This document shows positions 9,901 through 17,376 of a DNA stretch of 34,974 nt, one piece after another (the stretch's first letter is position 1; each line of letters opens with the position of its first letter). A model generated the notes under the pieces. That model was given only the letters and a program-made list of their open reading frames with translations, was not told the DNA's origin and did not search any database. Origin of the DNA: Verrucomicrobiia bacterium (GTDB taxonomy: Bacteria; Verrucomicrobiota; Verrucomicrobiia; Verrucomicrobiales; DEV007); contig JAUIGD010000017.1 in assembly GCA_030430255.1 (NCBI GenBank), positions 1 through 34,974 of the forward strand. The letters run 5' to 3'. Both the position numbers and the translations under genes were made by a program.

Positions 9901-10883
9901 GCAAGTGTTGGAAGTGCCCCTCCGGCTACGGGAAGATCTCCGGCACCGCGACCTGCGTGAAGACGGTGCCGGCCGACTTCAAACCCGCGACCGCCCATGA
10001 CGGCCTCTGCCCGGCCGGGCAGTTCCTCGACATCGGCACCGGCAAGTGTTGGAGCTGCCCCTCCGGCTACGACCGCACGGTGTTCGCGGTCACCGGTGAC
10101 AGCGCCTGTGAGAAACGGGTGCCGGCCGCGTGGTCGGGTGCCACCCGGCACGGTGGCCTCTGCCCCGCTGGCCAGTTCCTCGACATCGGGACGGGCCGCT
10201 GCTGGAGCTGCCCCTCCGGCTTCGTCCGTGGTGTCTTGCCCGTCACCGGCGACAGCGGCTGTGTCCGCGTGAACGCCCCGGTGTTCGCCGCCGCGACCCG
10301 CTGGCGCCCGTTCGCCTGCAGCGACCGCAACCCGCTGTGGTTCCTCGACATCGGGCGCAATGAGTGCTGGTCCTGCGAGGGCTGGGACCGCACCCTGGCG
10401 GCGGTCGATTCCCCGGAGGCCTGCGTGGCGCCGCTCGCTGAGCGCCTGGTCGGCTTCGGCGACTATGTCCGCACCGAGGCCTGGGACCGCAATGCCGCCC
10501 CACAGGTGTTCCGCAACGACGGGCGCGCTGTCGCCAGCATCCAGTTCTGGGCCGGTCAAGCCGGGTGGGCTTCGGGCACCGAATCGAACCGCCTGCTCGA
10601 TGCCCAACCCACCTTCGCCGCCGTGCAGCGCCGGTTTGGCGCGGACGATTGGCGCACCGTGGCGACCGACGCCGACTGGGAGGTGACCGTCGAGTGGGAA
10701 GCCGGCGACGGCATCCCGCTGGTGAGCGAGACCGCCTTGGCCACCGTGACTTGGGAGATCCCCGAGGGCACGCCGGCCGGGCGCTACCGCCTCGTGCACT
10801 CCGGGCACCAGCTGCCCGCCCTGTCGGACAACGCGCAGCCGTACTCCGGGATCTCGCCTGTCTTCCGGGTGACCGCCCCGTGA
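6945..10883 (+). CDS. Neutral ceramidase-like secreted protein with cysteine-repeat insertion
   Basis: A 1312-residue exported protein. The chosen ATG at 6945 gives a signal peptide (about 1-24, ending PPSAWAA); the frame is open further upstream but without one. Residues 28-95 are the verrucomicrobial 'YYMLQRSDDL...FYAVERI' module, followed by a calcium-loop-like DTDGDGIDD. The neutral/alkaline ceramidase catalytic domain spans about 155-770: GRGIHDITG, ATHTHG, NWFPVHG, GDNKGRAAYLFE, PAEFTVMAG and YSGYVTT. The zinc ligands expected from the Pseudomonas enzyme are present as H253, H370, E674 and Y712. The catalytic Ser of the family motif (N-x-G-x-L-S-P-N) is Thr424 here (NPGDLTAN). About 75 extra residues follow that motif. 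Seven Cys-rich repeats occupy about 807-1160, then the ceramidase C-terminal Ig-like domain. Ceramide amide hydrolysis is possible but the Thr makes the substrate uncertain. The DsbA-like gene follows after 48 bases. Confidence 0.88.
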   Translation: MKPCHLLALVPPLLAAAPPSAWAAPGPPQIESFERAGARALLQFRAEADSYYMLQRSDDLAGAWSAIDSSLGGAGSQTLEDDWADGARAFYAVERIPLGDPFDTDGDGIDDVYELRHGAALDPLEPGDAARVSAATGNSHLEDYLAAADGSNRFVYNYQLGRGIHDITGLAAGGGMMGYAEGEQVSTGIHDRQWARAFVFAGRDEGSKRVAFVVVDSGQVFHSVTRGVVEKIAGDPQLAGRYDERNIVLSATHTHGAAGGHSYHVLYNASIGGFSWRTYDAMVHGIYMAIKKADADAELNPGRLLANSGSLPDANENRRPRAYGDNIEFVRRDLIPDPYPGDNRDTEMLCLRFEGAGRSPRAMLNWFPVHGVSVSKFNTLLTGDNKGRAAYLFEKGQAASYPGYAAAGSGFVAGFANSNPGDLTANLRDRGLDLVVEGVFDADGATDLDIDFTDHLTQGAPYRVENVRTGARSEVTGFGEHQLTISLPLSIRSGDSYRIRGGWIVVDEGDHSREEDYRRAEIIGERQFRAAMELFENAGERIAGEIDYRHAYVRFDESFTVDPGSVYPYNIPGVGFPFDDAVPRHTCTGALGAEFAKGTLDGEGLASGLIDAFIASNGIIDDPVTDAFEECHFPKEVILTTGTEALQGQTWTPQVLPVSILKVGDLAILAVPAEFTVMAGARLRRTVESVFAADGEEVRTIIAGLSNSYSGYVTTYEEYLHREPGDFGVLNQGYEAASTQFGAFTLVAYQHQFTELAQAIVDGRGVASLAMPDTPAPAFPLLAAEPLASQVPIMERHARAVYKEPAGCPDGQFLDPGTGFCWSCPEGYQRTVFPIVDGEDRPAADGCEKPSTTDYAAASRHGAATCPAGQFLDLATGACWSCPSGYDRTVFDINGATACERPAETVYRAAAQHGGPGCGVGQFFDIGTGKCWSCPSGYNRTVFDVSGPTACELPAHDVTTTALTQDGTGFFGTDCPSGYAFDALLGKCWKCPSGYGKISGTATCVKTVPADFKPATAHDGLCPAGQFLDIGTGKCWSCPSGYDRTVFAVTGDSACEKRVPAAWSGATRHGGLCPAGQFLDIGTGRCWSCPSGFVRGVLPVTGDSGCVRVNAPVFAAATRWRPFACSDRNPLWFLDIGRNECWSCEGWDRTLAAVDSPEACVAPLAERLVGFGDYVRTEAWDRNAAPQVFRNDGRAVASIQFWAGQAGWASGTESNRLLDAQPTFAAVQRRFGADDWRTVATDADWEVTVEWEAGDGIPLVSETALATVTWEIPEGTPAGRYRLVHSGHQLPALSDNAQPYSGISPVFRVTAP
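9363..10424 (+). repeat. Seven tandem four-cysteine repeats inside the ceramidase-like gene
   Basis: Seven coding repeats of about 45-60 residues follow the pattern C-P-x-G-Q-F-x-D-x-x-T-G-x-C-W-S-C-P-S-G-Y-x-R-T-V-F, then about ten residues and a fourth Cys (ACE). Units begin near residues 808, 863, 911, 964, 1022, 1066 and 1113. Copies 2, 3, 5 and 6 are the most alike. Copy 4 (CPSGYAFDALLGKCWKCPSGY) and copy 7 (CSDRNPLWFLDIGRNECWSC) are diverged. The DNA is also closely similar between units, for instance around 9705-9758 and 10018-10071. The array lies between the catalytic and C-terminal ceramidase domains and contributes about 28 cysteines. Confidence 0.92.
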
Positions 10884-10931
10884 CCGAACAGCGACCCAGA
10901 AACCCAAATCCACCCAGAACCGAACGACCTG

Positions 10932-12623
10932 ATGAAAGCAACACCGTCACCCCTGCTGGCCGCCTTGGCGCCGTTCTTGGCCATGGCCGCCGTCGCCACC
11001 GCACACCCGGACCACAGCGCCACCCCCGCCGGCAACCCGCTCCCACCCGCCTTCGTGGTGGAGTTCTCCGACTTCGACAGCGCACCGTGCGCGGAGGTGG
11101 AAGGGCTGCTGGAGGAACTCGCGGACTCCCGGGGGCTCGCCCTGGAGCGCGTCTTCAAACACGCGCCCGGCAGCGCCGCGTCGCTAGCCGCCCACGAGGC
11201 GGCGCTCGCCGCGGGTGACCAGGGTCGGTTCTGGGACATGCACCACCGGCTCTTCGAGCGCGGCGGCCGCAGCAAGTCCAGCTTGCTGGCGGTCGCCGCC
11301 GAGCTGGGGCTCGACGCCGCGGCCTTCGAGGCGGCGCTCGACTCGCGGGTCCACCGCGACGCGGTGATGCGCGACCTGTCCGAAGCCCGGGCGCTCGGCG
11401 TGCAGACGCTCCCGACGCTGTTCATCAACGGCACCAAAATCGAAGGGGTCGAGGCCCTGCGCGCCTTGGTGCACCCCCCGGCGCCCGCGCCGCCCGCCGC
11501 GCCGAGTATCGGCTACGATGACATCGATCTCGGCTCGGCGGCGGCGGCGGGGCCGGCGGACGCCCCGGTCACCATCGTCGAGTTCTCCGACTTCCGCTGC
11601 GGCTTCTGTGGCGTCAATGCGAGGGCGCTCGACGAAGTGGCCGCAGCCTACCCCGGCAAGGTGCGCCGCCTGTTCAAACACTTCCCGATCAGCATGGACA
11701 GCGACGGCTTCCGGCCGCACCTCGCCGCCATCGCCGCCATGCGCCAAGGCAAGTTCTGGGAGATGCACGAGGCGCTGATGGCGAGCCCGCTCCGCGACGA
11801 GGCTGACCTGCTCGCCCGCGCGGGGCAGGTCGGGCTCGACCTCGACCGGCTGCGCCGCGACATGGCGGACCCCGCGGCGATGGCGATGCTGCGGCGCGAC
11901 ATCGCCGACGGAGACGGGCTGGCGATCCGCGCCACGCCCACCACCTACATCAACGGCGAGCAACTGGTCGGCCGCCACACGCCCGAGGCGCTGCGCGAGC
12001 GCATCGAGGCGATCCTCGGTGGCGCTGCGACGGTCCGGGCCGCGGCGCAGCCCGCCGGGCCCGAGATCCATCCGGCGGCGTTCGCCTCGGGGCCGGCGGA
12101 CGCATCGGCGCGCGTGGAGTTCTACGTCGATCTCGGCGAGCTGCAGGCGACCGCCGCGTTCGCACAGACCCTCAAGGCGTTCCGCAGGGAGCGGCAGGAC
12201 GTGCGCATCGAGCTGCGCCATGCCCCGTCCGGGCCAGCGGCCCTGAAAGCGCACGGGGCGCTCGTGGCCGCGGCCGCCCAGGGCCAGCTGTGGCCGATGC
12301 TCGACCGCATCCTCGCCGAGCCTGCCGTCCCCGCGGAGCCCGCGCTGCGCTTGATGGCGAAGCAGGCGGGGCTCGACCTCGCCCGGTTCAGTGCCGATCT
12401 CGGGGCGCCGCGTTCAGGCGGGTTGGTCGCGGCGGACACCGCCGCCGCGCGCGCACGCGGCGCCACCGGACCCGGCCCCGCGATCTTCCTCAATGACACC
12501 CGCCACGAGGGCGAACCCAGCGTCGCGAGCCTCGCGCAGCTGATGGACGAAAACGTCTGCTGCGGCAAGCCGCCCCTGCTCGCGGGCGACGCCGCAGACT
12601 ATCCGGTGAACCGCTGGGAGTAG
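10932..12623 (+). CDS. Triple DsbA-like thioredoxin-fold protein, exported
   Basis: A 563-residue protein with a signal peptide (about 1-24, ending VATA) and three consecutive DsbA/FrnE-type thioredoxin domains at about 40-180, 205-362 and 392-535. Only the middle domain has an intact active site: FSDFRCGFC with C223 and C226, and a cis-proline loop ATPTTYINGEQ. Domain 1 aligns as FSDFDSAPC, so the nucleophilic Cys is Ser50 and only C53 remains, although its TLPTLFINGT loop is kept. Domain 3 has FYVDLGELQ with no Cys and GPGPAIFLND for the cis-Pro loop. The C-terminus has a separate CC pair (ENVCCGKPP). It lies 48 bases after the cysteine-rich ceramidase-like gene, with no terminator between, and probably forms or isomerises disulfides in that protein (inference). 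Its own ATG at 10932 begins a typical signal peptide. Confidence 0.9.
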   Translation: MKATPSPLLAALAPFLAMAAVATAHPDHSATPAGNPLPPAFVVEFSDFDSAPCAEVEGLLEELADSRGLALERVFKHAPGSAASLAAHEAALAAGDQGRFWDMHHRLFERGGRSKSSLLAVAAELGLDAAAFEAALDSRVHRDAVMRDLSEARALGVQTLPTLFINGTKIEGVEALRALVHPPAPAPPAAPSIGYDDIDLGSAAAAGPADAPVTIVEFSDFRCGFCGVNARALDEVAAAYPGKVRRLFKHFPISMDSDGFRPHLAAIAAMRQGKFWEMHEALMASPLRDEADLLARAGQVGLDLDRLRRDMADPAAMAMLRRDIADGDGLAIRATPTTYINGEQLVGRHTPEALRERIEAILGGAATVRAAAQPAGPEIHPAAFASGPADASARVEFYVDLGELQATAAFAQTLKAFRRERQDVRIELRHAPSGPAALKAHGALVAAAAQGQLWPMLDRILAEPAVPAEPALRLMAKQAGLDLARFSADLGAPRSGGLVAADTAAARARGATGPGPAIFLNDTRHEGEPSVASLAQLMDENVCCGKPPLLAGDAADYPVNRWE

Positions 12624-12666
12624 GGGGGCGGGGGGATGGCGCTCGCCCTTCAGTGAACGCGCCGCT

Positions 12667-12687
12667 GGAGGGCGGGCCTCCCCTTTT
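12667..12687 (+). terminator. Weak candidate terminator between convergent genes
   Basis: GGAGG (12667-12671) can pair with CCTCC (12677-12681) over a five-base loop, followed by CC and four T. It lies 44 bases after the DsbA-like stop, in the gap before the convergent DUF1501 gene. The stem is short and the T run is poor. Confidence 0.28.
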
Positions 12688-12789
12688 CCGCAGGCGCTCC
12701 GGTAGTGGGCCGAGGTGGGCGTGACATTGACAAGCCGCTCGGTCACTCTTCGACGATGAGCGCCCCGATCGAGCGCCGCCTCCCGCCTG

Positions 12790-14121
12790 CTACACGAACA
12801 GGTTCAGGTAGTTGAACTCGTCGGGGTAGTCGAATTTGTCGAACTCGTAGCCCGGCATGATGGTGTCGAGCAGGGCGGGGTCGTCGCCGAAGTGGCGTTC
12901 GAAGATCTCGCCGAAGACGGCCCGGAAGTCGGTCTTGCGGGACAGGTAGCGGTCGCGGCGTCCGAAGATGGCGCCGGCTTCCCAGCTGGTTGCGTCGCAG
13001 TTGTAGGCGCCGCCGGTGACGCCGCCGCCGGCGACGAACATGACGTTCGCCTCGCCGTGGTCGGTGCCGCCGCTGCCGTTCTGGATCGAGGTGCGGCCGA
13101 ACTCGGTCATGGTGACGACGACGATGTCGTCCCACTGCGCGGCGAGGTCGAGGGAAAGCGCCTGGTAGCCCTGGGCGACGTAGCCGAGCCGGGTCGCGTG
13201 GCTGCCGGTGGCGCCGCCCTGGTTGGTGTGGGTGTCCCAGCCGCCGATGTTGACGCCGACGACGCGGGCGGGGGTGCGTTTGAGGAGGATGGCGGCCTCC
13301 TCGAGCTTGCGGCCGAAGTCGGTCGGCGGGTAGACCGCGCCGTTCTCCGGGGTGTAGCTGCCGGCCGCGGAGGCGACCGTGCCGACGCTGGTGCCGAGCG
13401 CCTTGCCCGTCTCGTGCATCAGCGCCGAGATCTCCTCGGCGGTGGCGGGGTCTTGGCCGTAGAGGCCGAGGATGCCGCGCCCGTCGCCGGCGCCCGGGGC
13501 GCTGGGCAACTGGCCGAGGAACTTGGTGCGCTCGGCGGTGTTGCCGAGGAAGCCGAAGTCCGAGATGCGGTTGAAGTTGGGGAAAGGCTTGGCGCCCTTG
13601 AGGGCGAACAGCTGCGAGCCGGAGATCGATGCGGCGGTGAAGGTGTTGTTCGGGTCGGAGAGGTCGACGGTGTTGGCGAGGTGCCGGTAGAGCATCCCGT
13701 CCTTGGGCGGGACGGCGGTCTCGCCGGTGATGCCTTTCTCGAGGTAGTCCTGGCTGTCGAAGTGCGAGCGCGACAGGTTCGGGTAGCCGACGCGGTGGAT
13801 GACGGCGAGCTGGCCGGCGTTGTAGAGCGGCATCATCGGCGCCATCGCCGGGTGGAGCTGGGCGAAGCCGTTGCCGAGGTCGGTGCCGGCGGCGGTCACG
13901 GCCGAGTCCGGGATGAAGATGTTGGGCCGGTTGGTGGTGCTGTAGTCGGAGTCGCCGCGCGGGATGACGGTGTTGAGGGCGTCGTTGCCGCCGCGCTGGA
14001 AGATGAAGACCATCTTCTTCGGCGAGCCCGTGCCCTGCGCGAGCAGGCCGCGGCCGAAGATGCCGTTGATCAGGGCGGTGGCGGCCCCGGCTTTGAGGAA
14101 GGTGCGTCGTGAGGGTTGCAT
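12790..14121 (-). CDS. DUF1501 family protein, Tat-exported
   Basis: A 443-residue DUF1501 protein, a family with an alkaline-phosphatase/sulfatase-like fold. The N-terminus has a twin-arginine signal (SRRTFLKAGAATALINGIFG), so it is probably exported folded. Family motifs are present in order: MVFIFQRGGNDALNTVIP, the GMLYRHLANTV region, RVVGVNIGGWDTH, and the C-terminal MTEFGRTSIQNGSGGTDHGEANVMFVAGG with the conserved EFGRT and GTDHG. Length is normal for the family. It starts 37 bases after the DUF1800 stop and is the second gene of that operon. DUF1501 and DUF1800 genes occur together widely in planctomycetes, verrucomicrobia and proteobacteria; their biochemical role is not established. 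The context suggests a joint function outside the cytoplasmic membrane. Confidence 0.93.
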   Translation of the reverse strand: MQPSRRTFLKAGAATALINGIFGRGLLAQGTGSPKKMVFIFQRGGNDALNTVIPRGDSDYSTTNRPNIFIPDSAVTAAGTDLGNGFAQLHPAMAPMMPLYNAGQLAVIHRVGYPNLSRSHFDSQDYLEKGITGETAVPPKDGMLYRHLANTVDLSDPNNTFTAASISGSQLFALKGAKPFPNFNRISDFGFLGNTAERTKFLGQLPSAPGAGDGRGILGLYGQDPATAEEISALMHETGKALGTSVGTVASAAGSYTPENGAVYPPTDFGRKLEEAAILLKRTPARVVGVNIGGWDTHTNQGGATGSHATRLGYVAQGYQALSLDLAAQWDDIVVVTMTEFGRTSIQNGSGGTDHGEANVMFVAGGGVTGGAYNCDATSWEAGAIFGRRDRYLSRKTDFRAVFGEIFERHFGDDPALLDTIMPGYEFDKFDYPDEFNYLNLFV

Positions 14122-14158
14122 GGGTCTGGCCGGTTGGGGTGGATGGCGGGCTGCGGGG

Positions 14159-17100
14159 TTACTGATACTGGAACTCGGGGAGGGAGAGGACGAGGCCGAG
14201 GGTTTCCTCGACGCGGTTGAGGCGGGCGCTGCCGGAGAGGCTGTCGAAGGGGCTGGCGTTGCCGTTCACATCGGTGTCGAGGAAGGCTTCGAGGACGGCG
14301 CGGCGATCGGCGGGGAGGGTGCCTTGGAACAGCACCTCCTCGAAGTGGTCGAGCAGCTCGGCGCCGGTGGTGATGCCGTAGCCGGCCAGCAGGGCGGCGG
14401 GGTCGAAGTCGCCGTAGCTGAAGCCCATGTTGCCGGCGAGGCCCTGGCTGAACTTCATGCGCTCGAGCAGGCTCTGGGTGTCGGTCCAGGAGACGCCGAC
14501 CTCGTCGAAGCCGTCGGGGTCGTCGCGTTGGAACAGCTCCATGCCCATGTCCTCGGCGCGGGCGGGCAGCGAGTTGCTGGCGATGTCGGCGTCGATGGCG
14601 CGGAACGCGCTGTTGACGAACTCGATCGGGTTTTTGACTTTGGTGCGGCGGCTCGCCTCCATCCAGAAGGCGCCGGTGCGGCGGTCGAGGTCGAGCACGG
14701 CGCGCATGACGGTGCCGATGTGGCCCGGCCGGCCGGTGGAGAACCAGGCGGCGACGGCGTTGTCGACCACCTCCAGCAGGTGGTCCGGCGCGGTGCGGGC
14801 CTGATAGGTGTCGAGGCTGATCTCGTCGGAGACGAAGCGGTTGACCAGCTTGACGCAGATGAACTCGGCGCAGGGCTGGGCGGCGACCATGGCGTCGATC
14901 ACCTCGATGGCGTCGTCCACGCCGGTCTCGTCGGTGCGGCCGGCGGGGATGTCGACCTGGTGCGGGGTGCCGGCGAACAGGGTCTTGGCTTCGGCGTTGT
15001 GCTGGGCGGGGTTGAAGCGGAAGGTCCAGAGCCCGCCGGCGTCGGTGACCGCGATGCTGTCGGCGCTGTAGGTGCGCTCGAGGACCCGCGGGCGGAGCGA
15101 GACGTCGGAGCTGTCGAGGGTCGTGTTGTGCACCTGGAGGGCCAGCACGTTGGTGGCCGGGGCGGCGTTGAGGAGCCCGAGGTGGGGGGTCAGGTCGATG
15201 ACGCGGTCCGAGCCCGCCTCGCGGCCGTAGTTGGCGAGCTGGTCGAAGGCCGGCGGCTCGCCGGTGCCGCCCATGTTCGGGCTGCGGTCGATCTCGACGC
15301 CGTTCAGGTAGGCGACGTAGCCGTCGTCGTAGTCGACGGCGAGGACGAGGTTGTCGGCGGCGGGGTCGACGGTGAACTCGCGGCGGGCGTAGACCGACGC
15401 GTAGTTGTTGCGCATGTCCGAGAGGACGGTGGCGTCGTCGCCGTCGCCGTAGCCGATGCCGGTGGAGCCGTCGAGCCAGGCCGAGTCGTCGAAACCCGGC
15501 GCGGCCCAGCCGGCGGTCGGCAGGCCGCCGCCGTCGGGCGAGGGTTCGGCGGTGCCCTTGAAGTACTTCCAGCCGGGGCCGAGGTCGAGCACGGGCGTCT
15601 CGGCCGCGATGCTGGTGCTCGGGGTCGTGGGCGGGGTGCGGGCGGAGTCCGGGAAGGGCAGTTTGTCGCCCGGGTGGACCTTGCGGATCGTCCAGCCGGT
15701 GAAGCATTTCGCCAGCACCTCGATGTCGCCTTGGGTGTAGCCGTTGTCGGCGCCGAAGGCGTGCAGCTCGACGATCTCGCGGGCGTAGTTCTCGTTCGGT
15801 TCGGCGGCGCGGTTGAGGACGTTGTCGAGGTAGATCAGCATCGACGGGCTGGTGGCCGAGTAGAGCAGCAGGTCGCCGAAGTGGCCGAGGGCGTTGCTGT
15901 AGAGGAACTCGTACTCCTCCCACTCGATGCGGGCCGCCTCGATGCGGGCCTGGAGCTGGATGCGGTCCTCGTAGAGCTCGGAGATGTTCGCGAGGGCGCG
16001 GTATTCGTCGATGTCGTAGATGTAGTCCTCCACCTTGTCGAAGTCGGTGGTGAAGTGGTTCTCCCAAAACTCACCGAGGACGGCCTGCAGCTGGCGCCCC
16101 GAATAGACGCCGCGAAGGTGGACCAGATGCTGGAGTTCGCGCGCGCCCTTGATCGCCACGTAAGGGGTGTCCGGGTAATCGACGAGCACCGGCAGGGCGG
16201 CGCAGTCGGAGCTGGTGAGGTTGGCGTTGTGGACTTCGATCGCCAGCGTGTTGGCGCCGGGGTTGAGGAGGCCGAGCGCGGCGCTCAGGTCGAAGGTGTT
16301 CTCGACGTCGTTGTCCAAGCTGCCGCCGACGCTGTCGGCGGGCGTGTTGAACGCGGGGGTTCCGGACAGGTTCGCGCGGGCGACCTCGACGCCGTTGAGG
16401 TAGGCGATGAAGGAGTCGTCGAAGATGATGTCGAGGTGGAAGTTCGCCAGCGCGCCCGGGTCGGGGACGCTGAAGGTCTGCCGCATGTAGAACGAGTAGT
16501 AGCCGGGTTCGGCGCCCTCCTGGCGCATGTCGGTCAGCGGGTCGGCGATCTCGAGGTCGTTGCCGCCGTCGTAGCCGGCCGGCGACGAGGTGGCGATCCA
16601 GGCCGAATCGTCGAAGCCGGGGTCGGCCCAGCCAGCGGGCGGCGCGGCGTTGCCTTTGAAGACGCGGGCGGGCGCGCCTTCGTCGAGGTAGAGCGTGCCG
16701 GTGCCGGGGATGAAGGTGTAGAAGAGATCGTCGACGCGATTGTTCAGCGCGGTGTTGCCGGACTCGTCGATGGTGCCCGGGTCGAGCTGCTTCTCGATGT
16801 AGGAGGCGGCGCCGTCGACCTTGAGCGTCGCGTAGTCGGCGGCGGTGGGCCCGTAGGCGACGCGGTTCAAGATGTGCCCGATCTGCGCATCGCCGGTGAT
16901 GGGTTCGGTGGAGCCGCTGTAGGCGGCGGCGAAGTGGGCGGGGTCGTCGCCGAAGGGCGCGGGCGGGACGTTGACGTCTTCGCCGGCGGTGATGCGGTAG
17001 ATGTTGCGGGCGCCGGCGACGGTGTCGATGAAGGTGACCGCGTTGCTGGCGCCGTTGAGCGGGCCGGCGATGAGGTTCTCCCAGGTGCCGGACCCGACGT

Positions 17101-17284
17101 CATAGCGTTCGAGGACGACGTGGCGGAATCCGGGCGGGACTTCGGCGATGACGCAGACCGAACCGTCGGGTTCGGTGTCGATCGATTGCACGGTCGGGCC
17201 GAGCAGGGCGGCGGTGGCCGGGGTGGCGGCGATCAGGGACGCGGCGGCGAAGGACGGCGCGACCTGGATGGGCGGGCGCTTCAT
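14159..17284 (-). CDS. DUF1800 protein with two inserted jelly-roll domains
   Basis: A 1041-residue exported protein, about twice the usual DUF1800 length. The signal peptide is at about 1-26. Residues 35-102 hold the verrucomicrobial 'HVVLERYD...GTWENL...NIYRI' module. The DUF1800 core appears in pieces: HILNRVAYGPTAADY (137-151); ELQHLVHLRGVYSGRQLQAVLGEFWENHFTT (383-413) through NENYAREIVELHAFGADNGYT and CFTGWTI (527-533); then FRFNPAQHNAEAKTLFAG (755-772) to the end. Between these lie two related inserts at about 196-371 and 563-735. Each reads Gly-Trp, then PGFDDSAW, a YLNGVE strand and a GLLN...N(T/V)LA(I/L)(E/Q)VHN strand, as in galactose-binding-like jelly rolls. It starts the operon with DUF1501. 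The ATG at 17284 directly precedes the signal peptide. Function unknown; the inserts suggest glycan binding (inference). Confidence 0.92.
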   Translation of the reverse strand: MKRPPIQVAPSFAAASLIAATPATAALLGPTVQSIDTEPDGSVCVIAEVPPGFRHVVLERYDVGSGTWENLIAGPLNGASNAVTFIDTVAGARNIYRITAGEDVNVPPAPFGDDPAHFAAAYSGSTEPITGDAQIGHILNRVAYGPTAADYATLKVDGAASYIEKQLDPGTIDESGNTALNNRVDDLFYTFIPGTGTLYLDEGAPARVFKGNAAPPAGWADPGFDDSAWIATSSPAGYDGGNDLEIADPLTDMRQEGAEPGYYSFYMRQTFSVPDPGALANFHLDIIFDDSFIAYLNGVEVARANLSGTPAFNTPADSVGGSLDNDVENTFDLSAALGLLNPGANTLAIEVHNANLTSSDCAALPVLVDYPDTPYVAIKGARELQHLVHLRGVYSGRQLQAVLGEFWENHFTTDFDKVEDYIYDIDEYRALANISELYEDRIQLQARIEAARIEWEEYEFLYSNALGHFGDLLLYSATSPSMLIYLDNVLNRAAEPNENYAREIVELHAFGADNGYTQGDIEVLAKCFTGWTIRKVHPGDKLPFPDSARTPPTTPSTSIAAETPVLDLGPGWKYFKGTAEPSPDGGGLPTAGWAAPGFDDSAWLDGSTGIGYGDGDDATVLSDMRNNYASVYARREFTVDPAADNLVLAVDYDDGYVAYLNGVEIDRSPNMGGTGEPPAFDQLANYGREAGSDRVIDLTPHLGLLNAAPATNVLALQVHNTTLDSSDVSLRPRVLERTYSADSIAVTDAGGLWTFRFNPAQHNAEAKTLFAGTPHQVDIPAGRTDETGVDDAIEVIDAMVAAQPCAEFICVKLVNRFVSDEISLDTYQARTAPDHLLEVVDNAVAAWFSTGRPGHIGTVMRAVLDLDRRTGAFWMEASRRTKVKNPIEFVNSAFRAIDADIASNSLPARAEDMGMELFQRDDPDGFDEVGVSWTDTQSLLERMKFSQGLAGNMGFSYGDFDPAALLAGYGITTGAELLDHFEEVLFQGTLPADRRAVLEAFLDTDVNGNASPFDSLSGSARLNRVEETLGLVLSLPEFQYQ

Positions 17285-17376
17285 GGGCGGTGAGGGTCAG
17301 GGGTTGAGCACCGGGAAAGAGGAGGGGGTTTCCTGGCGCTGGCGACGGTCGCAAGGGTATTCTACAGGAGCGGATC

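Noticed and set aside
9363-10424. Possible CRISPR or non-coding tandem repeat
   Set aside because: The repeat is in frame throughout, preserves Cys and Trp codons, and its units are about 130-180 bases; it is a protein repeat.
6816-10913. A 1365-codon open frame on the minus strand opposite the ceramidase-like gene
   Set aside because: Its translation is rich in Arg, Gly, Ala and Val without domains, and the plus strand has clear signal peptide, family motifs and repeats. Long antisense frames are expected at this GC content.
13964-17293. An 1109-codon plus-strand open frame opposite the DUF1800 gene, and a 406-codon one at 12892-14112 opposite DUF1501
   Set aside because: Their Val/Gly/Asp-rich translations are typical mirror frames of GC-rich genes. 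The minus strand has complete family motifs and export signals.
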